NCBI GenBank assembly: GCA_004794655.1
Contig: SMMW01000056.1
Span: 186,001 to 250,000, forward strand
Length of the DNA stretch: 64,000 nt
Direction of reading: 5' to 3'
Origin: Marisa cornuarietis
Taxonomy: Eukaryota > Mollusca > Gastropoda > Architaenioglossa > Ampullariidae
Below the pieces are notes generated by a model. It saw nothing but the letters and a program-made list of their open reading frames with translations, did no database searches and was not told where the DNA came from. The first letter of the stretch is position 1. Each line of letters opens with the position of its first letter. The translations under genes and the position numbers were made by a program. This document shows, piece after piece, positions 22,410 through 38,035 of this stretch.

Positions 22410-24556
22410 TGGCAGTTGAATGTAGACATAGCGTACTAACAATGATCGTGGTAATTTAAATACATTTTCTCGTTTGTAAATGCTAGGTTGTTGTTTTTTT
22501 TCTTTTACGAATTTGAAGGAAATGTCCGGGGATGTAAGACCGTGAGTAGTGTCCCTTCCGATCTGAGCGCTGTCTCATTTAAATAATGATACAAACTCGC
22601 CCTTTTAAGGGTCTTCCCTTCTGGACAAGATGCAAGTTAAAGCTTGTGGTTTCTGGACGACTGCGAGTGTGAAGATTTACATCGTGTGACAAGGTAAAAG
22701 TGTGTTTTATTGTAAGGCTGACAGGGTGATTGCAGGGGACAGCGCCAGGGCTCGGTGTTCACGTGCATGCGGTTGTGCGAAAGTTGTGGTTCTTGTGAGT
22801 CTTGGGTGGTCTTGGGGCTTTGTCGAGGAAGTGGGGAAAGGATGGGAAGGAGACTGCAAACAGCGGTGAGAGAAAGAAACAAGCAAACAAACAAACAAAA
22901 AAAAAAGACCACGAGGAGCGATGCGAACCCCACCGCCCTCCCAACCTGTTACTTGTCATTGTAAGGGGGAAGAGAACCGACCAGACATGCACTAGCTGTC
23001 CAGTCTCAGTTATTGATCGAAATACAAGAGAGATGAAACGCAGATCTAATATTTATAAAGTTGATTTCAAATACACATTTTTCACTGCCCCTGACTTATT
23101 GGGTTAGATTTTTTTTTCTTATAAATGTCTGTCGAACGATGTAGGCCATCCAGGTTACACTATTAAAGCTTTCTGTCTGTGCGAAGTGAAACCCTGGGCG
23201 GAGGAAAGGGGGGGAATATCAGTCGGATCCTCTACCCCATCAGCAAATTGCCCACAGCTATTAAAGTGATAAGACCTCATTTTAGCCCCGACCGTGGCCA
23301 CGTCCTCGCCCCGTGCCTAGCTCGTGCCTTTGGGGGAAGGACTCCCCAGGAAGCTCGCAGACGCACGTTCTAGCACGAGCTGCCCAACAGGAGGATCTGG
23401 TCACGGCCTCCCCGAACGAATCCTGGCAGTAAAAAGTAGTTCAGTGCGTTGCTATGGCAACATAATTCCTCCCCACCCTCACCCCCGGACGAGAACGATG
23501 GTGTATTTTTTTTTTAAATTAAAGTCTGTAAATCACTTTCACGAAATCCCGGGGTCTTGAGCCGCCGTTTGCTGTAAAGTAACCCGATGCCATCTCGTGT
23601 ATGTGTGAGATGGCCTTGCTCCCTACTGAAATGAAGACTGGGGCCGAAGGTATGAGGGCCCCGAATAGTTGGGCGTCCGTCGACTAACTCGTCTGTCGGC
23701 AGGTGACAAGCGAGGTTTTTGTAAGCGATGTACCTTCACAGTAGTCCAGCACCTGTTGGTGGACTGTCGACAGTTCGTCTACAATATTTTGTAGCATGCT
23801 CATTTCTAAAATAAAACATTTTATGTCATATGTCATATTTGGAGTAAAAACAACTTAGTATGTTATTTTGTGAGAATCTGATCGTAATTGTTAAGTTTAC
23901 CCGAGAGGTCAGGACTATTTAGGTTTTCATTCATACAGAACTAGTCAGGAATTCCGTTTAGTGTTGTGCATACCTCTCATTTCGATTTTCTTCCCCCTCC
24001 TTCTCGCCCCCCCTCCACACACACACCGACATAGCACATTGAATTGCTTGCCATCAATGTTTCTAAATTCTCTCAACTGTTGCTTTGCTACATTCTTTAA
24101 CACTTCTGGGTGGCGCAAGATGCCCTACTCCCAATGTTCTGGCTGTCCCAGACTGTACAGGAGCATTTGCAGTGACTAGGGCTCGTAATTATGAGACATT
24201 TGCCATACCTGAACTGGGTAGGATCGGCTGCTACCCGGAGATGGTGGTAAACCTCGCATTCACTGACTGGGTAGGCCTACACAAATTATTTTAGCACCCG
24301 GTATTTTATCGGAGCTGTTTTATCTGATAATTTCACACACCTACGGTAAATATTGCGGCGATTGTGATTCGTCTAGTTTAACCCATGTGAACGCGAAATT
24401 TTTCTAGCCATGAGTAAAACGAACAGCCACAATGGTACAGAACTGTTCGATAAACACTGTTTTTATTCAATTAATAATACGAGAGAATAAGACGCCATGA
24501 AAACACGCCATTTTTGTTTTTAAATGAAAATAAAATATTTTTGTCATCGATTAATG

Positions 24557-24590
24557 ACATTAGTGTTTCAATCTTTCATTTGATTAGTGT
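24557..24590. repeat. Dispersed ~33-bp repeat, copy 1
   Basis: CATTAGTGTTTCAATCTTTC followed by ATTTGATTAGTGT recurs with three or four changes at 25431-25464, about 870 bases away in the same orientation. In the second place it heads a short run of ATTAGTG-containing units to about 25540. Confidence 0.7.
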
Positions 24591-25424
24591 CAGAATTCGG
24601 TTTTCCCAAGCTTCTTGCTTTTCCGATTAAAATACATGCTTCTCGTTAGCGTCCCTCCTCACCCCTCGACACCTTTTTTTGGGGGGAATTCCCGCTATGC
24701 TGGTCGGTTAGATAATTTTAGCTACTCGGTGGTTTTAGAGTCGGGAGTGAGTTTGCATGTCAGCTAATTTAACTAACCAGTTCGCGAGCCAAGTCCAGGC
24801 AGTACCAGTAAATTGCCAATGTCCATGCATCCAAACCTGGGCTAAGTACACCCTAAATTGGTGATTAACGGGTGGCCAGAGCACCCTACCAACGGACACC
24901 TCATTTAGAGGGCGTGACACGCACCAGCATTCGTCTGGGGAGAGGAAGGTGCTGGTGTATCTACCTCAGGGAGCGACTGAACACAAGACTTAGTGACTAG
25001 AGTTGTCATGAGTATCATGAGTGCTTCAACCTCATTACTGACCTTAGCAATGAGCACGAAGAAAGCTTTTCTCCTCTCTTTGTCGATGTGCGTGCGTGTG
25101 TGTGTGTGTGTGTGTGCGTGCGAGCCTTAGTTACACCGTAATCCACCTCCACAAGAATACCTGTACATATAAGATTAGGCCAGAAGTGTGTTAAGTGTGT
25201 GACTAAGTGCAGCTGCTTGCGTTTATAGCACAAACTATCGACAGGTGAACAAGGCGGCCTCCATGTCCTGGCCTTGATTGTCCCAATTAGTTGCCATTAA
25301 TCACTGTTTACAGCGCACGTGCCAAACATTTATAAACAGGCTACGCATTGGCGCAGGAGGCAAATGCCGATGACGATTTTCTAACTGTAGTCAAACTGCC
25401 TGCAGGTAATAACAGGTAACATCA

Positions 25425-25545
25425 ATGTGACATTGGTGTTTCAGCCTTTCATTTGATTAGTGTTTCAAACTTCCGTCACATTAGTGGTTCAAACGTCCAC
25501 TAACATTAGTGTTTTGAACTTGCAGCACATTAGTTTTCAAACCAG
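25425..25545. repeat. Short degenerate tandem of ATTAGTGNTTCAAAC units
   Basis: Four to five units of about 28-33 bases, each with ATTAGTG followed by TTCAAAC or a variant. The first unit matches the dispersed copy at 24557-24590. Confidence 0.6.
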
Positions 25546-25689
25546 GACATTCACAGGTGTGCAATGATACTGTACTTGGTGAAAGTACAACCTTTTGAAA
25601 GGGAATCTTTTATTTATAAAGTTCTCGCTATCATTTCGTCGAGCGGGTAAGCACTGGTAGTCTTGGGGTGTAAGAATTCCCATGCCGGG

Positions 25690-25740
25690 TAGTAACGATA
25701 CACACACTCTCTCTCTCTGTCTGTCTGTCTGTCTGTCTGC
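25690..25740. repeat. CT / CTGT simple-sequence tract
   Basis: AC then CT dinucleotides followed by about five CTGT units. Confidence 0.9.
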
Positions 25741-26873
25741 ACAGACTGCAATCAAACAGCTTCACTGTCCGCAGACCAGTAACATTTACTTTCAACCTTT
25801 CGAAATCTTGCAAAGGCAAAGGAGTCGTGCTTTTTTTTTTTCTTTTGAACCCCGGAGACGCCTGCAGCCAGTTTCGGGATAGCTGTGGCAGGGTTATCTT
25901 GCAGCTGACTCTAGCAAGCTCTGGATAAATTACAGGTGAACATTCGTCCAATAAAACGCGCTGGGAGGATCAGTTTTTACTTACCTGGTCTTGCTGGAAG
26001 CATCTTTGAATTGTTACTGATACCCAGGAGGTTTTGCTGTATATTTTGGAGGAGGGTGGAGTAGGGTGCGTACGAGAACAGAAAAAGAAGCAGGAGGGAC
26101 ATCACCTGATGGGCGACAATAAAGGGCGTACAGTTTATAAGTCGTACAGTTGGTTGACTGCAGTCTTTGATGAAGCAGTTGTTGGTGCTTTTGGTGTAGC
26201 GGACATTGACAGTTCAGAGTACGACTTGGTTTTCATCACACGACAGTGCTGTACCCGGATGACAGACCTGCAATTCTTTGCCGGATCGCCTTTAATTCTT
26301 CCCCCATTTGTAATTTTTTGCGCTTTTCTGTAACTTTTTTCTCACTCATCTTCAGTTCTGTGCCCCACTACCTTTAACTGTGTGTCAGATCATCTTTGAT
26401 TTTGTGCCCCATCACCTGTCATGTCTGCCGAACATTTTTCTCGTGTTAGCCTGTGATTATTGGACCTGATGGCCAATGCCGTCTCTTCGTGTCGCAGACT
26501 TATTTGCGGTTCATTCGACAAAAAAGCTGGGTGAACAGCAGCGATGGTGCACACCGGGTGAAAATGTACCCTGGCTTCCTTTTCACCGAATAACTTTTGA
26601 GTTCCGGGGACTGGGTTCTGTTGTGAAGGTGGTCAAAAGCAGTAAGTTTTAGGGAGAGCACAATGGATGACCTCAGACTTGTTTGTACGAGCTGCGCGGG
26701 TACCTTTGCCGTTAGACCACGCGGTGTCTAGACCGTCAAACGCAAACATGGGATAGATTGACGGGTGGTGGCTATCAATAGCCTTGATGATGAATCTCCT
26801 TCCACGCGATCCCTAGTATCTAAATTTAGCTGTGCATGGGCCGTGTCAGATCGTTTTCTAGGCCGGCCACTTG

Positions 26874-26879
<6 letters not shown>

Positions 26880-26935
<56 letters not shown>
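26880..26935. repeat. (AC)n microsatellite
   Basis: About 28 uninterrupted AC units. Confidence 0.98.
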
Positions 26936-26937
<2 letters not shown>

Positions 26938-27519
26938 GTCAGGTATCATTGTTATTTGCTGTATCGTTTGATGAAGCTTAAATTTTATAAGGATTAATGT
27001 GGAAGAACTAAAGAGCGTGAATGACGTCAGTTGTTCGGAAGACGTGTATGGGTGACGTAAAAAAAGTGAAGGAAATGACGTGAGAAAGAGCGCGAGGAGG
27101 CGGTTAGTAGTCAGGGGAAAAAAAGGTAGAGGATTAGGACGAGAAACAAGGACAGTAGAGTAGGAATTGTGAGAAGAATTTGTTGAGTAGGGTAGTTAAG
27201 ATTTAAATAGAACGATCAGTTGAGTAGGGATTTACGTATTCAATTAGGAACAGCAGGAAAGGACTCGAAGGGTAGGGATTTTATTCTTTTAAAATAATTT
27301 AGATGTAAGAAAAGGTTATAAACGGACTTTCTCATTTAATTGTATTTTTCTTGTTTTTTTTTTTTCATTTTATTTGTGATTAGTAAAGTAGATAGATTCG
27401 TCAGACAAATCATTCTTTTATTTTAATTTGTGTGAAAGAACACGTATTTGTCAGGCTCCGTGAGTGTGTCGAAAGCAGAGAGTGAATGATACACTTCGCG
27501 GTGGTTGTGATACACACTC

Positions 27520-27534
27520 ATTCACTCACACTCA

Positions 27535-27581
<47 letters not shown>

Positions 27582-27621
27582 ACTCACACACACACAAACA
27601 TACACTCACACACACACACAA
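27520..27621. repeat. Compound AC / TCAC simple repeat
   Basis: AC dinucleotides interrupted by CTCA and AAC steps over about 100 bases. Confidence 0.93.
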
Positions 27622-28357
27622 GAGTTTTACCTTTCAGAAGTCATGGTATATAGCTATATGTTTTCATGACATGACAGCACTAGTCCCCAGACACATCAGG
27701 GGCCCGGACCGATAGTTTCGTGTATCAGTGTGATATCAGTGTGTGTAATCATTCGCGCAATAAGTCTTGTGTACCCTGGCTTCACTCACGGGGCGATATC
27801 GCGCTCACGGGCGACTGGTGTTGGTGGCAGCTGGAACCAAACTAAATCAGCTTGTCGGTGTCTTTGATGTGAAGACCCCACTCACTCATCACCCACCCAC
27901 CCACGCACGCACCTAACTGTCTCCTTACATATTTCGTATCCTCCGTTACGGAGATTTTGTGCTGTCAGTTCGTCTTGTTAAGTGCTGGAGCTCTAACAAA
28001 GCACCAAAAGGTGGGTGACAGTTGACCACAAGTTTTTTTCTACACCTAAAGCGACATCAAAAGATAAAGATGGAAATTCAGTGTTCGGTAATCAATAATC
28101 AACATTTTAGTAATACTTCAACCAGCAGTAAAGAAAATAAGTCTTTTTAAGTCGTGGGTGAGAATGTCAGCCTGTGAATGATAACGATTTGTAGTGTTAA
28201 CATGTTTATCAGGTTAAAAAATGTCCTTATGGATTTTCCATCACATTAATATTTTGTGTTTGAAAGATTTGCCCCAGAGAGAAGTTTTAGAACAGTGAGT
28301 TTATTATGACTCTACTGGCAGATAGCCTCTCATGGCTGTAGGACAGTGAGAGTGTTT

Positions 28358-28622
28358 GTGAACAAGCGGGTATTCAGTACCCATACTTTCAGCAGTGAAC
28401 AAACGGGTATTGAGTGCCCACGACTTTTAGCAGTGAATAAGCGGGTATCCAGTACCCACTACTTTCAGCAGTGAAGAATGGGGTATCCAGTACTCACTAC
28501 TTTCAGCAGTGAACAAGCGGGTATCCAGTACCCACTACTTTCAGCAGTGAACAAGCGGGTATTCAATTCCCACTACTTTCAGCAGTGAACAAGCGGGTAT
28601 TCAGTACCCACTACTTTCAGCA
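28358..28622. repeat. 38-bp minisatellite, seven copies
   Basis: Seven units of 38 bases (the first has 37), each starting GTGAACAAGCGGGTATYCAG and ending CCCACTACTTTCAGCA. Every unit contains the small inverted repeat GGGTA...TACCC, largely kept among the copies. The array ends abruptly at a GAGGGCAACG border. Confidence 0.96.
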
Positions 28623-29841
28623 GAGGGCAACGTGTGCATTTGGTCGACCGGCGGAGGCTTTTGTCTGTTGCTTACAAATAAACCAGTGAAACAGGTCAAG
28701 AAGTGAGAATCTAACTACCGCTGACGTGGATTTGTTACAAACCTGGCAAAAAGCTCGAGGCGCAGACTAAGAACAGGTCGTGAGGGTGGCAGGTTTATAG
28801 GGCTATTGCCACAGCGCTGGCCCACAGCATATGTTTGGTGCTGTAGCGGGGGGGGGGAGGGACAAGGGGGTTATTGCTCGCCGACCGAGTGGAAGTGCTG
28901 CTGGCATCCTTGTGTGCCAGTAAGAGACCTCGCTGTCTCGCAGACCTCTAATCTGATGATGGCTTCAGTGTTTTTTATCCGCTGGGCTTCGCAGCAGAAA
29001 AAGGCGACTTGTCTCTCTCCAGACCAAGTGGACGTCGCTTTCATGGCTTTGGGAGAGACAAGGGGTGGCACTGAAACTGGGTGCACATTGCTCGAAAACC
29101 TCTCCTTTTCCGCAATTAATTTAAAATGTATTTTCAAACTGCTATCACGGTTTGCGTGCATTTGCACTAATCAAATTTTGTTTTTGGTGGGCTGGGGAAG
29201 GGGGGAAGGCAGGGCTGAAACAAAAATATAGCCTTTTACTTATTTTTAGCCATAGACATACCACATTTTTCTCATGCAAACATATTTTTTGTAGCACTTC
29301 CTCAGAAGGCACAAGTCCAATCAATAAGCTAAAAGCAAGAAGAATTTGAAAACCCGACTTGGTCTGCGGAGGAAACGAGCGCTCCACGAGAGGGATTTCG
29401 GTTTGAGGCGGCAACATTATTTAGTGATTTCATGCGGAGCTATTTTCGGGGGAAAAGATATTCCAGTCTTCTCCAGTAGATTGCATAAATCTAGCCATCA
29501 AGGACAGCGACTTTAGGTTGTTTTCTTTTTAAGTCAAATTTTACTAGATAGTCTCTTACGTCCCCATAGTTCTCAAAATAACTTACAGCCAGGAAAAGCC
29601 ACACGTCAGTTATTGCTTTTATCGTTATTGATATAACTGCTAAACGATTTATATTTTTATAGTAACCTACTTATTTTTCCTTTAGGATATCAAGAGATAT
29701 TTTGGGGAAGTGAATGGGACGGGGGAGAGTGTTGTCACGTGAGGATTTTATTTTGGACACGTTGTTCCTGATTAATCGCGACTTATCTTCCCGGATACTC
29801 CATGCATGCGGGCTCAGCTAGTCTGACGACACTGTATCCGC
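28623..29841. other. Non-coding stretch, no gene seen
   Basis: A 141-codon plus frame at 28806-29231 and a minus frame overlapping it show no recognisable domain or splice-site support. Treated as non-coding. Confidence 0.45.
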
Positions 29842-30132
29842 TCAGGAGCTTTATCTGTAGCTTTAAAAACGAGGTGAAACGTTGCCCCCGAGGCAAAGTG
29901 GGGAAACCGAGGGCAAACATCTTGTCTCCGAGGTTGCAAAACGATGTACGTGTATAGACCCCGTGAACATTTCTTTAGGTTACTTTAGCCCAGGGCATCT
30001 TTTCCGCTGTATAATAACGACTGCCCTATGGGTAAAGCTACCTCTGCGGTGTCTGGACACTTGGTTTATGATTACGGAAACAAAACGCCCCAGGGCAATG
30101 AGTTACCCTTACAATATAGTTGCACCCCCTGG
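29842..30132. mobile_element. MITE-like element, copy 2, diverged
   Basis: The left end (about 29842-29895: CTGTAGCTTTAAAAACGAGG, then CGTTGCCCCCGAGGCA) and the inverted right end (about 30088-30132: read on the minus strand, CCAGGGGGTGCAACTATATT, then TTGCCCTGGGGCG) correspond to the arms of the element at 3199-3492. Total length (about 290 bp) is nearly the same. No coding capacity. The ends are approximate because the arms have diverged. Confidence 0.55.
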
Positions 30133-33100
30133 TGGGGAAAATGGCTCTAGCGAGTGCTTTTGTGGACGATTGTTTCAGTCATCAGGGCGAGGTTGCTTGT
30201 GAGGTCTTGAAAAGAAGCTTTAAATAACCGGTCTCCACCGCAAGTTGATTTGACCAACTTTGGTCTGATTAGTCGACTTGCGGTGACTTTCAAGACCTTG
30301 CACGCACACGCCGACTTTCGGTCTGATCTTACTTGTAACCCAGCAAAATCTGTTCTGGTTTCTATACAATAGACTGCTTGTCTGTCTGCCTGCCTTCTCT
30401 CTCACACACACACTCGCACACACAAACACACTCACACACAAGGTTTCTCGAGACTTAACCGCAGCCGTACAATTGCGACCTCATTATACGCCCCATAGAA
30501 ACCCATGGGAACTAGAGTTTCCGGCGTCCGGTCATTGGCAAGGTATGCAGGCCGGTTAATAAGTAGACATGAGTCATCGCCCTCTCGCTCTCGTGGCGCC
30601 GGTGGGAACGTCTGGCCGCGAACAGGTGAGATTTCGCCTGCCTTGGGTACCTGCAGGCTTAGAGCTACAGGACGCCCCGAGAGAACTGCCGCCGAGAGTC
30701 GCGAGCAGCGAGTTGTGCTCTTCAGTCAACGATGTCCTCCCGCTCCCACCCTCACACCCCACACTCACACACACCCCACACCCACACCCACCCACTTCTA
30801 CTTATGAACACCTCACTACCTTCTCACATTCAAAGCTGACGATAAGTCGGGCCAGAGACATGCGTATTTGTAAGGAACGTGTCTTGTATAGACAGTGGTG
30901 TTAAGAAACATAACTGAACACTGTCATGTGCCTGTCAGTTGAGGCAAATGTTTTGGCCCACTGGTCTTTCTAGACCCGCCTTTCTCTGCACGCACCCACC
31001 GCTGCTTCCCGTTGCACAGGCACGCGCCCCGCTCGTCCTCTCTCTCTTACACACACACATATATCTACCCTCATGGTGCGGTCGTGAGTACAGGCAACAA
31101 CACCTAAGGTAATCTCTGAGGTTTGTCGTGACTGGCGTGTTTGAGTTTGTCTGTCAGTTTGTTATTTACGCTCCACTGGCTCTGTCCCTGTCGGCGGCGC
31201 GCTCATGTGATCCTTTTCTCACATGATGCGCCTCGTGAGTCCCGACAGAATCAATGGGACACCACCTTGAGTCCTTGCCAAGCCCCTCAATGAGACTGTG
31301 TGACGTAATCGACCTGACCTGGTCCTCACCTGTTGGTAAGGCAGGTATCGATGGACACACACACACACACACACTCGTACGTGCGCGCGTTCTTTCTAGT
31401 TTGTTTCTGGTCGCCCATCCCCCCTACAGGTTGGCTTTCGGCTACATTAGGCAACACTGCGGATCTCTTGGGTGCATGATGGAGGCATTCTTCTTGGATT
31501 TCTTCAGACCCTTTGGTTGCCAGGGCCACGTGAACAAGTGTGTGTGTGTGTGTGTGACAGTGTCAGGCGATGCAAATATGACCAGCAGCCTGCAGTGACT
31601 TTGAAAACAGCCGTTTGTTGCCACCGTCTTAGGTTTCTGGAGGGCATCTCTCATTGGTATGCACGAGTTTTGTCGAGGGAAAACATGCTCGTCAAGAGGT
31701 CACCATGTGAACTCATGAAAAAAATGTGTCTCAAACGCATGCGTACAACAGATGCAGGTTGAGCTTATTTCCTGTGTATTGTGAACACATGTCACCTCTT
31801 GTACACATTGCTAGAAAGAAACTGAGCAGCTGAAGTCACGGCCATCAAGTAGTTTTAACATTTAAATAATAATAAACAAATAATACTTCAAAATGCTCAT
31901 GTTTGCGTATCCAGCGTTCAGACATTGTTCCCGATGTCTGGATGTGTATAGCAGTTTTTGGCGACTGTTTAGGGTTGACGAGGAAAGGAAGGAACCCTTG
32001 TTAGAGGTGATGTTGGATGTTGTCAGAGGTTATGTTGGAGGCATTCGTTTACCCGACCCCTCTCGTCCATTGTTCCCCTCCACCAACCGTTCTGTCTGTG
32101 GAGAAGCCTGGCTGTTTTCCGATCGACATTGATTTTTGAAGAGGTGGCACGACCCAACAGGGTTAACTTAACCTCGATATTATTTCATCCCTCGTGGATA
32201 GCCTTCCCAATCCCACCCCAACCTCGTGACAAGAAGCCGACTGTTCTTTGAGGCAATTCTTGCCTTAAAAGCGAAAGAGGTGAACAAATATGCCGCGCAG
32301 GTCTCGAGGCCCGGTTCGATGGGTGAAGCGGTACCTGACAGCCATTATGAAGAGGAAAAGCGGTTGGGGGTGAAAGATGCCATTTTCAAGATTTAAAGGG
32401 GACCTCTAGTGATTTTGCGGGATTAATTTAAATCTTGGAAGAGTTCTGATTGCTCGGCCTTTCTTTAGGTTACATGATGACTTTTTTGTTGTTGTTTTTT
32501 TTTTAAGCAAACACGGTCAGTTCTTGGTCCCGTTTTCCCAGGAGTCGCTGCTGCAGCTAGAAATGAACTGAGCACGCAATGCATCATGGGAAATTTAAAG
32601 CCACGTTTCTGCCTGGAGGGCCGTGACTTGTAAAAACAAAATCGACTTCGAGGCTCATTTCGAACAGAACAAAACGCTATCGATTTGACTGTGCTCACAG
32701 CTATGCCTTCTCAAAGGAAACGAGGGAAACAGGAATTAAACTCCTAAAGAATGACGAATATTTTTGGGGGCCTCGTTTTTTTTGAATCGCCGGTTTCGCT
32801 GCACGTGAGAGAATGTTTTTGCTGCTTCTTAGGAAAACTTCACGCCTTGGGATGTTTTTTTTTATTCCAGGGAGGCATAGTGAATAGCTGTATTGGATAT
32901 GTGTGGTGCCAGACATGGCCCCTGTCGGCACCTGTGGTGGTGGGGCTAATGGGAGGAGCATCGGGACATCTTGACCTTTGCAGCTAGTAGTATTTTTTCC
33001 CGTTAGATTTTATGGTGATATGTTTGTGTGTTTTGTATTGGTAGAGTCTTGATGTCACTTTCGTCACGATGCTAAATCATTCTTCAGTGCAGTAATCGTC

Positions 33101-33306
33101 TCTCTCTCCTTTTCTCTCCGTGTCTCTCTCCCTCTCAACACTACGGATGAAAGCCGAATAATTGGAAATCCAATAAGGAGCTAGTTAGTCAGTCAGGGCC
33201 TGTAACTTAAACACAGTCGTCATTAAAATCGACAAAAATACAGCATGCTCAGTATCCATCTTCCACACTGCTGCCATCAAACGTCCTCCCCTCTGTTCAT
33301 CGTCAT
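30133..33306. other. Non-coding stretch, no gene seen
   Basis: GC-rich at about 30560-30720 without a recognisable exon. Short AC/GT tracts lie near 30405-30440, 31356-31374 and 31538-31556. AT-rich low-complexity sequence occurs near 31860-31890 and 32485-32505. Confidence 0.45.
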
Positions 33307-33428
33307 GTCCTCTAATATTTACTAGAGTTGAACAGACTTCTAATTTAATGTCACTATGGATGATTAAGTCCTCTAATGTTTACTAGAGCTGAACAGACTT
33401 CTAATTTAATGTCATTACGGATGATGAG
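33307..33428. repeat. Direct duplication of a 61-bp unit
   Basis: Two adjacent 61-bp copies (33307-33367 and 33368-33428), both starting GTCCTCTAAT and containing AGACTTCTAATTTAATGTCA, differ at only a few positions. A recent local tandem duplication. Confidence 0.92.
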
Positions 33429-36231
<2,803 letters not shown>

Positions 36232-36578
36232 CTATAAAGCTTGATAATGTGACAAAAAGGTTGTGTGGCAGTTTGCAGTAGATGTTGCTCTTGTACAGTC
36301 TCTTTAGCAGTGTTTTCACCCAATGATGTTACCTTGTACGCAAGACTGCTTGTTGTGCATTTCACATTAAAAGCGCCAGGAGATGTTCATAATAAAAGAG
36401 AAAAAAAAGTTTGCGCTCCTTTCTGTGAGGAAAATAGACAGGTAGAAGAGAGATCGTTTCAAGCTTAGCGCAAAAGAGACTTTACGACAGTTTTACGATC
36501 TTTTCATCATCATTTCTCTCTGCACCTCTTTTGCTGTTATTTTGCTGAAAAGTACATTAATATTGCTTTCTTTTTCAG

Positions 36579-36630
36579 AAATAATTGGAAACAACAAGAA
36601 GCTGAACATCAATTTTCAAGATGGAGATGG
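36579..36630 (+). CDS. CASKIN: CASKIN-like gene, internal exon (start of ankyrin repeat 1)
   Basis: Caskins are scaffold proteins that bind the CASK kinase-like protein in vertebrate presynapses and act with LAR-type receptor phosphatases in Drosophila axons. This 52-nt exon follows TTTCTTTTTCAG and ends at a perfect GTAAGT donor. It completes a codon with its first two bases (AA), then reads IIGNNKKLNINFQDGDG and ends with two bases of a glycine codon (phase 2). Human Caskin1 has a segment of the same pattern (STKKINVNFQDPDG) just before ankyrin repeat 1. The GG|G junction to the exon at 51630 restores glycine and frame. The exon with the start codon should end after one base of a codon. I searched upstream for a MGKEQ-like start and did not find it, so the 5' end of the gene is missing. 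This short exon is supported mainly by its fit to the next one. Confidence 0.85.
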
Positions 36631-36759
36631 GTAAGTGACATATTTATAGCTGTTGCCACATTCTAAACATTTTTTTTTAATTTACTAGAAGTAGTGGAGA
36701 GATGGTCTTAAATGGAGATGAAATTTGCTCTAAACACATGATGGTGAAGCTCGCTAAAT

Positions 36760-37080
36760 AGTTAATTAAACATATTAACGAGGACAAAGACATGCTCAAG
36801 ACAATAACCAACACTCTATAGATGAACTACATGCTTTAAACACTAGAACACTCTAAAGGCGGACGAAAAACAATCACAAGAGCACGAAAATTATGTACTA
36901 AAACATCTTAAACACGGACTAAAACACGATAAAGACTGACTAATCCTAAACTTATACTAGAACAAAAATCTACTAACGAGTTAATGTACCTTAAACATGT
37001 ACTTCAACAAGCTAATAAGATCCAGATGTATTGTTACCATTCACTAGAACAAGGTAACCAGGACTAGAATGTGACACAGT
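36760..37080. repeat. Degenerate field of ACTARAACA / TTAAACA words
   Basis: Words such as CTAAACAC, ACTAGAACA, ACTAAAACA and CTTAAACA recur about every 20-27 bases, suggesting an old, heavily drifted satellite near the start of the intron. The unit is too degenerate to define. Confidence 0.4.
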
Positions 37081-37829
37081 TGAAACGTGTCCATTGCCAC
37101 ACTCTGTCCTTTCACACACCTGGGATCTGAGGTCTCATCCAGGTACAAGAATGTAGGAAGGAAGCCCCGGCTCAGAATATCTTGTATAATAGTTTCCTTC
37201 ACTCGATGTTTAGTGGGCTCTACAGCAAGTGGTCAGCTGGCCTGTACATGGCATGGGTGGCTAGGTCGGCGATGGTCACTACTACCTCAGAATGCCAAGA
37301 CCTAGGCTATGTTAGGGTTAGGCCTGTTCCTCTATATCACATTATTGCCGTCTGGTTTATGGAATTAAGTACCCACGGGGAAAACCATATCCTCCCCTCG
37401 TATGTGGCCAAACCTGGAGGCAGTAGAGCACCACACAATTTTCATCCTGAAATATTTTCTGCTTGAGGAAATTCCGGTATTGCTGGTAGCACTGAAAACA
37501 GTATTTCGTGGCGTTCATTCTCCTGACTGTATTATGTATTTATTGTTTATTTTTATGATAAACTTGACCGTTATTCATCATCTGTGGAGGTACATGAGTC
37601 GGTTTGTCATCAACAAGGACACTGGAACACGCCCAGCACTGGTCACTAGAGAGGTTTGCGAAGTCCACGCTTCTTCCTGATTAGGAGGAGCTGTCCCAGA
37701 ATTCCACACACTCTTTCTTCTGGAGCTTCCTCGCCTTCCCTCCGTCACGTCCACTCTATAACAGTTAATTGAAGGAAAGCGTGAAGAAAAAAAAAAACAA
37801 CAGGACCCTGCAATATGTTAATAGACGAG

Positions 37830-37832
<3 letters not shown>

Positions 37833-37886
<54 letters not shown>
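37833..37886. repeat. (GT)n microsatellite
   Basis: About 26 GT units. Confidence 0.98.
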
Positions 37887-37889
<3 letters not shown>

Positions 37890-37996
37890 TACTAATATTT
37901 AACGGGCCTGCATCCCGTGGATGTTAAATTAGAACGGAGTTAACGTGTCTGTAGGGAGCAGAAACTCATACACTCGCGGTCTCTTGCTCGCTTTGT

Positions 37997-38035
37997 GTTT
38001 GTTTGTTTGTTTGTTTGTTTGTTTGTTTGTTTGTT
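37997..38035. repeat. (GTTT)n microsatellite
   Basis: About nine GTTT units followed by a short GA run. Confidence 0.96.

Larger units (their letters stand above)
21171..28357. other. Non-coding stretch with microsatellites and dispersed repeats
   Basis: Holds (AC)n tracts (entered separately), a G-rich/A-rich region at 27100-27300 with CRE-like motifs, a C-run at 24006-24013 and the dispersed 33-mer at 24557 and 25431. No exon with a recognisable protein was found on either strand. Confidence 0.45.
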
